The notes: generated by a model from the sequence alone, not told the origin. 64,000 nt of DNA from Microbacterium imperiale (GCF_017876655.1 NZ_JAGIOK010000001.1:248001-312000), one strand, 5' to 3'. Numbered from the stretch's first letter, positions 1 through 10,217 are shown. Program-made: numbers and translations.

Positions 1-2
1 GC

Positions 3-1412
3 GGCACCGGTGCCAGCCCGCTCAACTCGCTCAAGCACGCCGGTACGCCGTGGGAGCTGGGCCTCGCCGAGACCCAGCAGACGCTCATGCTCAACGACAT
101 GCGCGACCGCGTCGTCGTGCAGGCCGACGGCCAGCTGAAGACCGGCCGCGACGTCGTCATCGCGGCGCTGCTCGGGGCCGAGGAGTTCGGCTTCGCCACG
201 ACGGCGCTCGTCGTCGAAGGCTGCATCATGATGCGGGTCTGCCACCTCGACACCTGCCCGGTGGGCGTCGCGACGCAGAACCCCGTCCTTCGCGAACGCT
301 TCACCGGCAAGCCGGAGTTCGTCGTGAACTTCATGGAGTTCGTCGCTCAGGAGGTGCGCGAGTACCTGGCCGAGCTCGGATTCCGCTCGCTCGACGAGGC
401 GATCGGGCGCAACGACGTCCTCGACGTCGACGGAGCGATCGAGCACTGGAAGGCCAACGGCCTGGACCTCGGCCCGATCCTGACCGGACCGGCGTTCGCC
501 GACGAGGTGCCCCGCCGCCACCTGCGCGACCAGGAGCACGAGCTCGACGAGCACTTCGACGTGCAGCTGATCGAGCGCGCCCAGGATGTCGTCGCCCACG
601 GCGGTCGCATCGAGATCGACCTCCCCATCCGCAACACCGAGCGGGCGGTGGGCACGATGCTCGGCAACCGGGTCACGCTTGCGCACGGTCAGAACGGCCT
701 GCCGGCCGATTCGATCGTCGTGAGGCTCACCGGGTCGGCTGGTCAGTCCTTCGGGGCGTTCCTGCCCGCCGGCATCACGCTGCGGCTCGAGGGCGACTCG
801 AACGACTACGTCGGCAAGGGGCTCTCGGGCGGCCAGATCGTCGTCCGCCCGCCGCGCGACGCCGCGTTCGACGCGTCCGAGAACGTCATCGCCGGCAACG
901 TCATCGGCTACGGGGCGACGCAGGGCACGATGTTCCTGCGCGGCGTGGTGGGGGAGCGCTTCCTCGTGCGCAACTCCGGCGCGACCGCCGTCGTCGAGGG
1001 AGTGGGCGACCATGCCCTCGAATACATGACCGGTGGTCTGGCGGTCATCATCGGCGCGACGGGACGCAACCTCGGCGCCGGAATGTCGGGCGGCAACGCG
1101 TACGTCTACCGTCTCGAAGAGGCCAACGTGAACCGCGAGGCCATCGCGACGGGCGAGCTTGCCCTCGAGGAGATGGGCTCGGGCGATGCCGAGATCCTGC
1201 GCGACCTGCTCGAGCGCCACGTCGCCGAGACCGGCTCCGAGCTCGCCGCGCGCCTGCTCGAGGACTTCGACACCGAGGTCGCGAACTTCGTCCGTGTGGT
1301 GCCGCGCGACTACGCCGCGGTCCTCGAAACCCGACAGACCGCCGCCGCCGAGGGGCTCGACCCCGACGGCGACGAGGTCTGGAACCGCATCCTGGAGGTG
1401 ACCCGTGGCTGA
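3..1412 (+). CDS. gltB: Glutamate synthase large subunit, C-terminal part (5' end outside window)
   Basis: Partial: the frame is open from base 3, so the start lies upstream. The large subunit of NADPH-dependent glutamate synthase makes glutamate from 2-oxoglutarate and glutamine-derived ammonia. The fragment begins in the FMN-binding synthase domain ([14 protein letters not shown]) and includes the cysteine cluster of the 3Fe-4S centre, [15 protein letters not shown], at about 223-270. The last ~250 residues form the glycine-rich beta-helix domain ([20 protein letters not shown]). The final 8 bases overlap gltD, so the two subunits are translationally coupled. Family assignment is very secure. 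Confidence 0.97.
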   Translation, partial: GTGASPLNSLKHAGTPWELGLAETQQTLMLNDMRDRVVVQADGQLKTGRDVVIAALLGAEEFGFATTALVVEGCIMMRVCHLDTCPVGVATQNPVLRERFTGKPEFVVNFMEFVAQEVREYLAELGFRSLDEAIGRNDVLDVDGAIEHWKANGLDLGPILTGPAFADEVPRRHLRDQEHELDEHFDVQLIERAQDVVAHGGRIEIDLPIRNTERAVGTMLGNRVTLAHGQNGLPADSIVVRLTGSAGQSFGAFLPAGITLRLEGDSNDYVGKGLSGGQIVVRPPRDAAFDASENVIAGNVIGYGATQGTMFLRGVVGERFLVRNSGATAVVEGVGDHALEYMTGGLAVIIGATGRNLGAGMSGGNAYVYRLEEANVNREAIATGELALEEMGSGDAEILRDLLERHVAETGSELAARLLEDFDTEVANFVRVVPRDYAAVLETRQTAAAEGLDPDGDEVWNRILEVTRG

Positions 1413-2871
1413 TCCCAAGGGCTTCCTGAAGACCACGGAGCGCGAGCTGCCCAAGCGGCGCCCCGTCCCCGTTCGCATCATGGACTGGCGCGAGGTGTAC
1501 GAGCCCGGCGACAGCGCTGTGCTCCGCCGTCAGGCAGGGCGCTGCATGGACTGCGGCGTGCCCTTCTGCCACCAGGGGTGCCCGCTCGGCAACCTCATCC
1601 CGGAGTGGAACGACCTGATGTGGCGCGGCGAAGGTCGCTCGGCCATCGAGCGGCTGCACGCGACGAACAACTTCCCGGAGTTCACCGGCCGGCTCTGCCC
1701 CGCGCCCTGCGAGAGCTCGTGCGTGCTGGGCATCAATCAGCCGCCCGTGACGATCAAGCAGATCGAGGTCTCGACGATCGACGAGGCCTTCGCCAACGGC
1801 TGGGTCGAGGCCGAGCCGCCGGGACGCCTGACGGGCAAGACCGTCGCGGTCGTCGGATCCGGGCCGGCCGGACTGGCCGCCGCGCAGCAGCTCACGCGCG
1901 CCGGGCACACCGTGGCCGTCTACGAGCGGGACGACCGCATCGGCGGGCTGCTGCGCTACGGCATCCCGGACTTCAAGATGGAGAAGCGCCACATCGAGGC
2001 ACGCCTCCGTCAGATGCAGGACGAGGGCACCCGTTTCCGCGCCGGGGTCGAGATCGGCAAGGACATCTCCTGGGACGCGCTGCGTGCGCGCTACGACGCC
2101 GTCGTGGTCGCCACCGGCGCGACCCTGCCGCGCGACCTGGCCATCCCCGGACGTGACCTCGCCGGTGTGCACTTCGCGATGGAGTACCTCGTCGAGTCGA
2201 ACAAGGCCGTCGCCGGTGACCAGGTCGCCAACCAGATCCACGCCGAGGGCAAGCACGTCGTCGTCATCGGCGGCGGCGACACCGGAGCGGACTGCATCGG
2301 AACGGCGCATCGGCAGGGGGCGCTCAGCGTCACCAACCTGGCGATCGGCAAGCAGCCGCCGTCCGACCGGCCCGAGCACCAGCCCTGGCCCATGATGCCG
2401 ACGATCTTCGAGGTCGCCTCGGCGCACGAGGAGGGCGGGGAGCGCAGCTACCTCGCCTCGACCGTGGAGTTCCTCTCGAACGAGGCGGGCGAAGTGCGTG
2501 CGCTGCGCGTGGCCGAGACCGAGTTCGTCGACGGACGCCGCGTCGCCAAGAGCGGCACCGAGCGGGAGATCCCGGCCGACCTCGTGCTCATCGCGATGGG
2601 TTTCACCGGCCCGGAGCGCTCGGAGCTCGAGGCCCAGCTCGGTACCGTTTTCACTGATCGTGGCAACGTCGACCGTGCCGACGACTACCAGACGACCGCG
2701 CCCGGCGTGTTCGTCGCGGGAGACGCCGGCCGGGGGCAGTCGCTCATCGTATGGGCGATCGCCGAGGGGCGGGCGGCTGCGGCCGCCGTCGACCGGTACC
2801 TCATGGGCGACACGGCCCTGCCGGCACCGGTGCGTCCGACGGACGTCGCGATCGGGCTCCAGCGGGCATAG
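1405..2871 (+). CDS. gltD: Glutamate synthase small subunit
   Basis: The 488-residue beta subunit passes electrons from NADPH through FAD and Fe-S centres to GltB. Two N-terminal cysteine clusters (Cys47/50/55/59 and Cys98/102/106) bind the 4Fe-4S centres. An FAD dinucleotide fold ([14 protein letters not shown]) starts near residue 148 and an NADPH fold ([13 protein letters not shown]) near 287. The GTG start at 1405 lies inside the gltB end, an 8-bp overlap typical of gltBD operons. Length is normal for the family. Paralogous Fe-S flavoproteins exist, but position behind gltB settles the identity. Confidence 0.97.
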   Translation: MADPKGFLKTTERELPKRRPVPVRIMDWREVYEPGDSAVLRRQAGRCMDCGVPFCHQGCPLGNLIPEWNDLMWRGEGRSAIERLHATNNFPEFTGRLCPAPCESSCVLGINQPPVTIKQIEVSTIDEAFANGWVEAEPPGRLTGKTVAVVGSGPAGLAAAQQLTRAGHTVAVYERDDRIGGLLRYGIPDFKMEKRHIEARLRQMQDEGTRFRAGVEIGKDISWDALRARYDAVVVATGATLPRDLAIPGRDLAGVHFAMEYLVESNKAVAGDQVANQIHAEGKHVVVIGGGDTGADCIGTAHRQGALSVTNLAIGKQPPSDRPEHQPWPMMPTIFEVASAHEEGGERSYLASTVEFLSNEAGEVRALRVAETEFVDGRRVAKSGTEREIPADLVLIAMGFTGPERSELEAQLGTVFTDRGNVDRADDYQTTAPGVFVAGDAGRGQSLIVWAIAEGRAAAAAVDRYLMGDTALPAPVRPTDVAIGLQRA

Positions 2872-2913
2872 GCTGGACCCATCCCCTCCCGACCCGAGAC
2901 CACCGGAGATTCA

Positions 2914-4362
2914 GTGAGACGCGCCAAGATCGTCGCCACCCTGGGACCGGCCACAGCCAGCTACGAGATGGTGCGAGCCATCATCGACGCCGGCGTGGAC
3001 GTGACCCGATTCAACCTCAGCCACGGAGACTATTCGGAGCACGAGGTCCGCTGGGCCAACGTGCGCAAGGCGGCCGACGACGCGGGGCGCCCCGTCGCCA
3101 TCCTCGTCGACCTGCAGGGACCGAAGATCCGGCTCGGCAAGTTCGAGAACGGCCCGCACCACCTCGCGGTGGGCGACATCTTCAAGATCACGACGGAAGA
3201 CATCCTGGGCACCAAGGAGATCGTCTCGACGACCTTCAAGGGCCTTCCCGGCGACGTCACGCCGGGTGACTTCCTGCTGATCGACGACGGCAAGGTCCGC
3301 GTCGAGGTCGTCTCGGTCGACGGTCCGGTCGTGACCACCAAGGTGATCGTGGCCGGTCCCGTGTCGAACAACAAGGGAATCAACCTGCCGGGTGTCGCGG
3401 TGAGCGTGCCGGCGCTGTCCGAGAAGGACGAGTCCGACCTGCGCTGGGGGCTGCAGCAGGGCGCCGACCTCATCGCGCTGTCGTTCGTCCGCGACGCGGC
3501 CGATGTCACGCGCGTGCACGAGATCATGGCGGAGGAGGGCCGCAAGGTCCCCGTCATCGCCAAGATCGAGAAGCCGCAGGCTGTCGAGAACCTCGAGGGC
3601 ATCATCGACGCCTTCGACGGCATCATGGTCGCCCGCGGCGACCTCGGCGTCGAGCTGCCGCTCGAAGCGGTGCCGATCGTCCAGAAGAAGGCCGTGGCGC
3701 TGTGCCGTCGCATGGCCAAGCCCGTCATCGTCGCGACGCAGATGCTCGAGTCGATGATCGAGAACCCGGTCCCCACCCGCGCCGAGACCAGCGACGTCGC
3801 CAACGCCGTCCTCGACGGTGCAGACGCCGTGATGCTCTCGGGCGAGACGAGCGTGGGCAAGTACCCCGTGGGCGTCGTCGAGACGATGGCCCGCATCGTC
3901 GACTCGACCGAGACGCATGGTCTCGACCGCATCGCCCCGCTGACGGCGAAGCCGCGCACGCAGGGCGGTGCCATCACGCTCGCCGCGATGGAGGTCGCCC
4001 AGTTCATCGAGGCGAAGTTCCTGTGCATGTTCACGGAGTCGGGTGACACCGCGCGCCGTATGTCGCGCCTGCGCCCCGAGATCCCGATGATCGCCTTCGC
4101 GACCGACCCGGCCATCCGACGTCGCATGGCGCTGACGTGGGGCATCCGCTCGAGCCTGGTCGAAGAGGTGGCGCACACCGATCTGATGTACCACCAGGTC
4201 GACGACTACTTCCTGTCGAACGGCCTCGCCGAGGTCGGCGACAAGGTCGTGGTCATCTCCGGATCCCCTCCCGGAATCCAGGGCTCGACGAACGACATCC
4301 GCATCCACAAGATCGGCGACGCCGTCAACGGCCGCGCGCCGATCTACCAGGCGATCCAGTAA
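2914..4362 (+). CDS. pyk: Pyruvate kinase
   Basis: Converts phosphoenolpyruvate and ADP to pyruvate and ATP in the cytosol, the last step of glycolysis. The 482-residue protein shows the substrate loop NLSHGDY, the signature IAKIEKPQAVENLEGI around residue 213, the metal-binding ARGDLGVELP and the SGETSVGKYPV segment. The GTG start at 2914 follows a GGAG ribosome site. It lies 42 bp after gltD and may share its transcript, or use the TAGGCT-like -10 near 2869. A strong hairpin follows at 4380. It ends at the usual C-terminal domain without an extra PEP-utiliser domain. Confidence 0.97.
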   Translation: MRRAKIVATLGPATASYEMVRAIIDAGVDVTRFNLSHGDYSEHEVRWANVRKAADDAGRPVAILVDLQGPKIRLGKFENGPHHLAVGDIFKITTEDILGTKEIVSTTFKGLPGDVTPGDFLLIDDGKVRVEVVSVDGPVVTTKVIVAGPVSNNKGINLPGVAVSVPALSEKDESDLRWGLQQGADLIALSFVRDAADVTRVHEIMAEEGRKVPVIAKIEKPQAVENLEGIIDAFDGIMVARGDLGVELPLEAVPIVQKKAVALCRRMAKPVIVATQMLESMIENPVPTRAETSDVANAVLDGADAVMLSGETSVGKYPVGVVETMARIVDSTETHGLDRIAPLTAKPRTQGGAITLAAMEVAQFIEAKFLCMFTESGDTARRMSRLRPEIPMIAFATDPAIRRRMALTWGIRSSLVEEVAHTDLMYHQVDDYFLSNGLAEVGDKVVVISGSPPGIQGSTNDIRIHKIGDAVNGRAPIYQAIQ

Positions 4363-4379
4363 CCGCCGCCGGGATGCCG

Positions 4380-4414
4380 AAGGGCGGGTGCCTCCTGAAG
4401 AGGTACCCGCCCTT
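4380..4414 (+). terminator. Intrinsic terminator of pyk
   Basis: Arms AAGGGCGGGT and ACCCGCCCTT, extended inward by CCTC/GAGG, enclose a five-base loop and are followed by TTCGTTC. It sits 17 bp after the pyk stop. Being symmetrical, it may also stop transcripts from the opposite-strand tRNA gene. Confidence 0.85.
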
Positions 4415-4421
4415 TCGTTCG

Positions 4422-4502
4422 TGCCGGTGGTGGGAGTCGAACCCACACGTCCGAAGACAACCGAGTTTGAGTCGGTCGCGTCTGCCATTCCGCCACACCG
4501 GC
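4422..4502 (-). tRNA. tRNA-Leu (anticodon CAA)
   Basis: Reverse-strand cloverleaf of 81 nt. The seven-base acceptor stem is GCCGGTG/CACCGGC with discriminator A. D-arm (TGGCGGAATGGCAGACGC) and T-arm (GGGTTCGACTCCC) are canonical, with a long class II variable arm (GTTGTCTTCGGACGT). The anticodon stem ACCGA/TCGGT holds the loop CTCAAAC, giving anticodon CAA, which reads UUG. The 3' CCA is not encoded. A class II arm plus CAA identifies leucine. Confidence 0.95.
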
Positions 4503-4590
4503 GCACGCCTCTAGGAGCCTACCGGCAATCGCGCGGGGTGCTGCGCGAGGCGGGAGCGTTCCCGGAACGGCCATACCGTAGGATCGAAAG

Positions 4591-5208
4591 GTGACAGAGC
4601 AAGAAGAGGCCCCCACGTCGGCCGCACCCGCACCTCGTCGGGTCGTCGTGGCCGAGGACGAATCGCTGATCCGACTCGACATCGTCGAGATCCTCCGCGA
4701 CAACGGCTATGACGTCGTCGGCGAGGCCGGAGACGGTGAGACCGCCGTTCAGCTCGCGACCGAGCTCCGTCCCGACCTTGTGATCATGGACGTGAAGATG
4801 CCCGTCCTCGACGGCATCTCGGCGGCTGAGCGGCTTGGCAAGGCGCACATCGCGCCGGTCGTCCTGCTCACCGCGTTCAGCCAGAAGGAACTCGTCGAGC
4901 GCGCGACCGAGGCGGGCGCCCTGGCGTACGTCGTCAAGCCGTTCACGCCGAACGACCTCCTGCCCGCGATCGAGATCGCGCTGGCTCGCTACGAGCAGAT
5001 CATCACGCTCGAGGCCGAGGTCGCCGACATGGTCGAGCGCTTCGAGACCCGCAAGCTCGTCGACCGGGCCAAGGGCCTGCTCAACGAGAAGATGGGGCTC
5101 AGCGAGCCCGAGGCGTTCCGCTGGATCCAGAAGGCGTCGATGGATCGCCGCCTGACGATGCAGGATGTCGCCAAGGCGATCATCGAGCAGCTCGCACCCA
5201 AGAAGTAA
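4591..5208 (+). CDS. pdtaR: ANTAR-domain response regulator (PdtaR-like)
   Basis: A 205-residue cytoplasmic regulator. A CheY-like receiver covers residues ~17-130 with acidic pocket Glu22-Asp23, phosphoacceptor Asp67 in VIMDVKMP, and Lys in YVVKPF. An ANTAR RNA-binding domain follows at ~145-200 (AKGLLNEKMGLSEPEAFRWI). Such proteins bind paired hairpins in mRNA leaders and antitermine transcription; the homologue Rv1626/PdtaR acts with the kinase PdtaS. No kinase lies beside it here. The GTG start is preceded by TAGGAT with only six intervening bases, suggesting a leaderless mRNA. Family certain; symbol by similarity to the mycobacterial protein. Confidence 0.92.
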   Translation: MTEQEEAPTSAAPAPRRVVVAEDESLIRLDIVEILRDNGYDVVGEAGDGETAVQLATELRPDLVIMDVKMPVLDGISAAERLGKAHIAPVVLLTAFSQKELVERATEAGALAYVVKPFTPNDLLPAIEIALARYEQIITLEAEVADMVERFETRKLVDRAKGLLNEKMGLSEPEAFRWIQKASMDRRLTMQDVAKAIIEQLAPKK

Positions 5209-5224
5209 CGCCACCCGCGTCGCG

Positions 5225-5280
5225 AGACCCCGTCCGCGCATCCCTCGGCCCCGGGGGCTCCGGTTGCGTAGGCGGGGTCT
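5225..5280. terminator. Probable bidirectional terminator between convergent genes
   Basis: AGACCCCG (5225-5232) and CGGGGTCT (5273-5280) are perfect complements. A second nested GC-rich hairpin lies in the loop, and CGCGAGA/TCTCGCG can pair around the outside. It separates the convergent pdtaR and thioesterase genes. The T-run is poor, so confidence is moderate. Confidence 0.5.
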
Positions 5281-5295
5281 TCTCGCGTCGAGGCG

Positions 5296-5727
5296 TCAGG
5301 ACGCGCCGGGGGAGTCCTTGATCACGTTCGTGATGCGGATCGTCGAGCACCGTCGCCCCTGCTCGTCCGTGACGACGATCTCGTGCACGGTCATCGACCG
5401 GCCGAGGTGCAGCGGCACGCAGGTTCCGGTGACGACGCCAGAGGTCGCGGAACGCGTGTGCGTGGCGTTGATGTCGACCCCGACGGCGAGGCGACCGGGT
5501 CCGGCGTGCATGTTCGCGGCCATGGAGCCGAGCGACTCGCCGAGCACGACGTACGCGCCCCCGTGCAGGAGGCCGGCCGGCTGGGTGTTTCCCTCCACCG
5601 GCATCGTCGCCACGCAGCGCTCGGTCGTGAACTCGACGAAGTCGATCCCCATGCGCTCGGCCAGTGCACCCTTGCCGCGGGCACGGGCCCAGTCCAGTCC
5701 GGCGTCGGCATCGATGTTCTCGGGCAT
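5296..5727 (-). CDS. Hotdog-fold acyl-CoA thioesterase (PaaI/YdiI-like)
   Basis: A 143-residue single-domain hotdog protein. The signature GNTQPAGLLHGGAYVVLGES contains the HGG loop and downstream acidic residue that in this family activate water to hydrolyse an acyl-CoA thioester. It is followed by GVDINATHTRSA, typical of PaaI/YdiI/entH-type enzymes. The ATG at 5727 gives the normal family length; the open frame continues far upstream across polA only as a reading artefact. It is divergent from polA with a 57-bp gap. The natural substrate cannot be read from the sequence. Confidence 0.88.
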   Translation of the reverse strand: MPENIDADAGLDWARARGKGALAERMGIDFVEFTTERCVATMPVEGNTQPAGLLHGGAYVVLGESLGSMAANMHAGPGRLAVGVDINATHTRSATSGVVTGTCVPLHLGRSMTVHEIVVTDEQGRRCSTIRITNVIKDSPGAS

Positions 5728-5772
5728 GCTCCACCCTCGGTTGCAGCGGGTCGTCCTGTCCGTCCCTCTCGT

Positions 5773-5778
5773 TAGGCT
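5773..5778 (+). promoter_or_regulatory. -10 hexamer of polA, leaderless arrangement
   Basis: TAGGCT with six bases before the polA GTG at 5785, so the transcript would begin at or next to the start codon. This supports the GTG as the true start. Confidence 0.55.
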
Positions 5779-5784
5779 GGTCGG

Positions 5785-8424
5785 GTGACGGACTCCGCAA
5801 AGCCTACCCTTCTCGTCGTCGACGGCCACTCGCTGGCCTACCGGGCGTTCTTCGCCCTGCCGGTCGACAACTTCACGACCAAGGACGGGCAGCACACGAA
5901 CGGCATCTACGGATTCCTGTCGATGTTCGTCAACCTGATCAAGGCCGAGAAGCCGACGCACCTCGCGGTCGCCTTCGACACGTCGCGTCAGTCGTTCCGC
6001 ACACGCGAGTACAGCGAGTACAAGGCGAACCGGTCCGAGTCGCCGGCCGAGTTCAAGGGGCAGATCCCGCTGCTGCAGGAATGCCTCGAGGCGATGAACG
6101 TCACGGTGCTGACGAAGGAGGACGTCGAGGCCGACGACATCCTCGCGACCCTCGCGACCCAGGCCGCGGCCGAGGGCTTCGACGTGCTCGTGTGCTCCGG
6201 CGATCGCGACACGATCCAGCTCGTCACCGACGACGTCACCCTGCTGTACCCGAGCGTCCAGGGCGTCTCCCAGCTCAAGCGCTACACCCCCGAGGCGGTC
6301 ATCGAGAAGTACGGCCTGCCTCCGGAGAACTATCCTGACATCGCGGCTCTGGTCGGTGAGACCAGCGACAACCTGCCCGGTGTGCCGAAGGTCGGCGAGA
6401 AGACCGCGGTGAAGTGGCTCACGCAATGGGGCACGCTCGACGCCCTCATCGAGAACGCCGACAAGATCGGCGGCGTCGTCGGCGGCAATCTGCGTGAGCA
6501 CCTCGACGACGTGCGGCGCAACCGGTCGCTGAACCGGTTGCTGCGCGACGTCGAGCTCGAGCAGACGCCCGCCGACCTCGCGGTGAAGCCGATCGACGCC
6601 GAGGCCGTGCGCGACATCTTCGCGCGTCTCGAGTTCCGCACGCTGCTTCCCCGGGTGTTCGAGGCCGCTGGCGCCGATCCGGCGATGGCGGTCGAGGCAA
6701 CGGCACCGGCGGTGCCGGCGCCGGTCGCGGCCGAGCCGGATGCCGCGGCGCTGGCGGCTTGGGCCGAGGCGCAGGAGGGCGACGTCGGGGTCACCGTCAT
6801 GGTCGCCGGCGGCTTCCCCCAGCGGATCGGCCTCGCCGCACGCGATGCCGCCGTCGAGGCGACGTGGGACGACGCCGTCGCCGAGGCGCTGCGTCCGTGG
6901 CTCGAGTCCGACGCGCCCAAGGTGATCGCCGACGCGAAGATCCAGGTCAAGGCGCTGCGCCGCGCGGACGTCCGGGTCGGGGGCCTCACCTGCGACCCGA
7001 TCCTCGCGGGCTGGCTGCTGCGCCCGAGCTTCCCCGACAAGACGCTTGCCGACCTGGTGCACCGCTACCTTGACGAGAAGCTGCCCGAGGCCGACCCCTC
7101 GCAGCTCGTGCCCGAGACCGAGGGGGCGACCCCGGGGCAGCTCTCGTGGTTCGCGCTGCGCGTCGCCGATGCCGTGCGCGCCGAGCTGCCCGCGCCCGTC
7201 GCCTCGGTGCTCACCGACATCGAGCTGCCCACGCTCGACACCCTCGCCGACATGGAGCTCGCGGGCGTCGCCGTCTCGCACGACAAGCTGTCGACGTTCT
7301 CGAGCGAGCTCGGGGCCCGTGCCGACGACATCGCCCGTCGCGCGTACGAGACGATCGGACGCGAGGTGAACCTCGGCTCGCCCAAGCAGCTGCAGGAGGT
7401 CCTGTTCGAGCACTTGGAGCTTCCGAAGACCCGCAAGACGAAAACCGGCTACTCGACGGATGCCGCTGTGCTGGCCGACCTGCAGGAGTCCAACCCGCAT
7501 CCCTTCCTCGAGCTGCTGCTGCAGCACCGCGAGGCGACCAAGCTGCGTCAGATCATCGAGTCCCTCGACACGGCGATCGCGGCCGACGACCGCATTCACA
7601 CGACCTATGTGCAGACGGGCAGCCAGACCGGGCGCCTGTCGAGCACCGACCCCAACCTGCAGAACATCCCGATCCGCAACGAGGAGAGTCGGCGCATCCG
7701 CGCCGCCTTCGAGGTGGGGGAGGGCTACGAGACGCTCCTGACCGCGGACTACTCGCAGATCGAGATGCGCATCATGGCGCACTTGTCCGAAGACCCGGGT
7801 CTCATCGAGGCCTTCGTCTCGGGCGAAGACCTGCACCGGTTCGTCGGCGCCCGCGTGTTCGGGGTCGAGCCCGCCGACGTCACCCCCGCGATGCGCACGA
7901 AGGTGAAGGCGATGTCGTACGGCCTGGTCTACGGGCTGTCGGCCTTCGGGCTCTCGAAGCAGCTGCGGATCGAGCAGTCCGAGGCGAAGCAGCTCATGCT
8001 CGAGTACTTCTCGCGCTTCGGCGCGGTGCGCGACTACCTCCGCTCGAGCGTCGAGCAGGCCCGCATCGACGGCTACACCGAGACGATCTTCGGGCGTCGA
8101 CGCCCGTTCCCCGACCTCTCGAGCCCCAACCGCGTCCTGCGCGAGAACGCCGAGCGCGCCGCCCTCAACGCCCCGATCCAGGGCAGCGCCGCCGACATCA
8201 TGAAGATCGCCCTGTTCCGCATCGACCGCGAGTTCCGGTCGGAAGGGCTGCGCTCGCGCGTGCTTCTGCAGATCCATGACGAGCTCGTCGTCGAGGTGGC
8301 TGCGGGGGAGTGGGATGCCGCCGAGCAGATCGTCCGGCAGCGCATGGGCGACGCAGCCGATCTCACCGTTCCGCTCGAAGTGCAGATCGGCCGCGGCGGG
8401 GACTGGGACGTCGCCGGTCACTGA
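5785..8424 (+). CDS. polA: DNA polymerase I
   Basis: An 879-residue repair and Okazaki-fragment polymerase. Residues ~1-300 form the 5' flap nuclease domain (LVVDGHSLAYRAFF, CSGDRDTIQL, GEKTA). A middle domain (~330-480) has the 3'-5' exonuclease fold but lacks its metal-binding acids; for example, the DAKIQVKAL segment occupies the place of an essential Asp motif. The C-terminal polymerase carries motif A at 653 (TADYSQIEMR, Asp655), motif B around 704 (RTKVKAMSYGLVYG) and motif C His831-Asp832-Glu833. An exonuclease-dead PolA is usual in actinobacteria. Start is the leaderless GTG at 5785. Confidence 0.97.
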   Translation: MTDSAKPTLLVVDGHSLAYRAFFALPVDNFTTKDGQHTNGIYGFLSMFVNLIKAEKPTHLAVAFDTSRQSFRTREYSEYKANRSESPAEFKGQIPLLQECLEAMNVTVLTKEDVEADDILATLATQAAAEGFDVLVCSGDRDTIQLVTDDVTLLYPSVQGVSQLKRYTPEAVIEKYGLPPENYPDIAALVGETSDNLPGVPKVGEKTAVKWLTQWGTLDALIENADKIGGVVGGNLREHLDDVRRNRSLNRLLRDVELEQTPADLAVKPIDAEAVRDIFARLEFRTLLPRVFEAAGADPAMAVEATAPAVPAPVAAEPDAAALAAWAEAQEGDVGVTVMVAGGFPQRIGLAARDAAVEATWDDAVAEALRPWLESDAPKVIADAKIQVKALRRADVRVGGLTCDPILAGWLLRPSFPDKTLADLVHRYLDEKLPEADPSQLVPETEGATPGQLSWFALRVADAVRAELPAPVASVLTDIELPTLDTLADMELAGVAVSHDKLSTFSSELGARADDIARRAYETIGREVNLGSPKQLQEVLFEHLELPKTRKTKTGYSTDAAVLADLQESNPHPFLELLLQHREATKLRQIIESLDTAIAADDRIHTTYVQTGSQTGRLSSTDPNLQNIPIRNEESRRIRAAFEVGEGYETLLTADYSQIEMRIMAHLSEDPGLIEAFVSGEDLHRFVGARVFGVEPADVTPAMRTKVKAMSYGLVYGLSAFGLSKQLRIEQSEAKQLMLEYFSRFGAVRDYLRSSVEQARIDGYTETIFGRRRPFPDLSSPNRVLRENAERAALNAPIQGSAADIMKIALFRIDREFRSEGLRSRVLLQIHDELVVEVAAGEWDAAEQIVRQRMGDAADLTVPLEVQIGRGGDWDVAGH

Positions 8425-8464
8425 GGTCCCCAGGCGCGGAAACCGGTCGCAGTAGGCTCGGAGA

Positions 8465-10141
8465 ATGACCGAAGCACAGCGCACCCCCACGCCGATCGAC
8501 ACGATCGCCGACGCGTGGGTCGACACCCTTGCCGAGCTCTCGCCCGGGCTCGCGACGTACATCGGCCGGTTCGAGCACAACGGTCGTCTCGACGACTACT
8601 CGCCCGCCGGAACGGCACGAATGCTCGAGGCGGCGCGCGCGACGCTCTCCGCTCTCGAAGCGGCCGAGCCCGTCGATGACGTCGACACCGTCACGCAGGC
8701 CGATCTGGCGGGTGATCTGCGTCTGCAGATCGAGCTCGCCGAGGCCGGCGCCCACCTGCGCGACGTGAACGTGATCGCGTCGCCCGCGCAGGAGATCCGC
8801 AGCACCTTCGACCTCATGCCCACCGACACGGTCGACGACTGGGCCGTCATCGCCACGCGGCTCGGAGCGGTTCCCGCGGCGATCGAGGGCTACATCCAGA
8901 CGCTGCGCGAGGGCATCTCGCGCGGGATCGTGCCCGCACGCCGACAGGTCGCCGAGGTCGCGACGCAGATCGCCCGGTACACGGCGGACACGGGCTTCTT
9001 CGCGACGTTCGCCGCCGAAGCCGCGCCGGCTGAGGGCGGGCTGCCTGCGTCGCTGGCCCGGGAACTGTCCGACAACGCCAACGCGGCGCGTGTGGCCTAC
9101 GACGGGTTGGCGGCCTTCTTCACCGCCGAGCTGCTGCCCGAGGCATCCGACACCGACGCCGTCGGACGCGAGCTGTACGCGCTGCACTCGCGCCGCTTCC
9201 TCGGTGCCACCGTCGACCTCGACGAGACCTACGAGTGGGGGCTGCAGGAGCTCGCACGCATGGTCGCCGAGCAGGAGGCGATCGCCAACGAGATCCTTCC
9301 CGGCGCGACGGTCGAGGAGGCGGTCGCCTTCCTCGAGCAGGATGCTTCGCGCAAGCTGCACGGCACCGATGCGCTGCAGAAGTGGATGCAGGAGACGAGT
9401 GACCGCGCCGTCGAGGAGCTCGGGCGCACGCACTTCGACATCCCCGAGCCGATCCGCACGCTCGAGTGCATGATCGCCCCGACCAACGAGGGCGGCATCT
9501 ACTACACGGGTCCGACCGACGACTTCTCCCGTCCCGGCCGCATGTGGTGGTCGGTGCCCGAGGGCGTGGACTCGTTCGACACGTGGCGTGAGCTCACGAC
9601 GGTCTATCACGAGGGTGTGCCCGGGCATCACCTTCAGATCGCGCAGTCGGTGTACAACCGCGCGGAGCTGAACTCGTGGCGGCGTCTGCTGGCCGGATCC
9701 AGCGGCCACGCCGAGGGCTGGGCCCTCTACGCGGAGCGCCTGATGGAACAGCTCGGCTACCTCGACGACCCCGCCGACCGCCTCGGCATGCTCGATGGCC
9801 AGCGGATGCGGGCGGCGCGCGTCGTCCTCGACATCGGGGTGCACCTGGGCAAGCAGCGTCCGGACGGCGAGGGCGTCTGGGATGCCGACTACGCGCTGGC
9901 CTTCATGCAGCGCAACGTCAACATGCCCGACGAGTTCATTCGGTTCGAGGTCAACCGCTACCTCGGCTGGCCGGGTCAGGCGCCGTCGTACAAGGTCGGC
10001 CAGCGCATCTGGGAGCAGATCCGGGACGACTACGCCGCTCGCGCAGGCGACGACTTCGACATCAAGGCGTTCCACATGACGGCGCTGCGGCTGGGCGGCG
10101 TGGGGCTCGACACCCTGCGCATGGCGCTCACCACGGACTGA
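8465..10141 (+). CDS. DUF885 family predicted zinc metallopeptidase
   Basis: A 558-residue protein of the DUF885 family. Residues 382-389 read HEGVPGHH, the zinc-binding motif; further family blocks follow (SSGHAEGWALYAERLMEQLG and the RAARVVLDIGVHLG helix). No signal peptide or membrane segment is visible, so it is probably cytosolic. Known members include dipeptidase-like carboxypeptidases, but the substrate here is unknown. The ATG at 8465 is preceded by TAGGCT and six bases, a leaderless arrangement. A strong terminator follows at 10152. Confidence 0.88.
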   Translation: MTEAQRTPTPIDTIADAWVDTLAELSPGLATYIGRFEHNGRLDDYSPAGTARMLEAARATLSALEAAEPVDDVDTVTQADLAGDLRLQIELAEAGAHLRDVNVIASPAQEIRSTFDLMPTDTVDDWAVIATRLGAVPAAIEGYIQTLREGISRGIVPARRQVAEVATQIARYTADTGFFATFAAEAAPAEGGLPASLARELSDNANAARVAYDGLAAFFTAELLPEASDTDAVGRELYALHSRRFLGATVDLDETYEWGLQELARMVAEQEAIANEILPGATVEEAVAFLEQDASRKLHGTDALQKWMQETSDRAVEELGRTHFDIPEPIRTLECMIAPTNEGGIYYTGPTDDFSRPGRMWWSVPEGVDSFDTWRELTTVYHEGVPGHHLQIAQSVYNRAELNSWRRLLAGSSGHAEGWALYAERLMEQLGYLDDPADRLGMLDGQRMRAARVVLDIGVHLGKQRPDGEGVWDADYALAFMQRNVNMPDEFIRFEVNRYLGWPGQAPSYKVGQRIWEQIRDDYAARAGDDFDIKAFHMTALRLGGVGLDTLRMALTTD

Positions 10142-10151
10142 GCCGGGCTCC

Positions 10152-10189
10152 ACGGGCGGCCGACGGGAATACTCCCGCCGGCCGCCCGT
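10152..10189 (+). terminator. Intrinsic terminator after the DUF885 gene
   Basis: ACGGGCGGCCG and CGGCCGCCCGT are perfect complements, extended by ACGGGA/TCCCGC around a short ATAC-type loop and followed by TGCATG. The tail is weak in T, but the stem is very stable and sits between two independent genes. Confidence 0.75.
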
Positions 10190-10217
10190 TGCATGCGTGT
10201 GAATGAAAGGTGATCTC

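Noticed and set aside
5296..8580. A 1,094-codon open frame on the minus strand opposite polA
   Set aside because: It is a third-position shadow of the high-GC polA gene. Only the last 143 codons are a real gene (the thioesterase), which has its own ATG at 5727.
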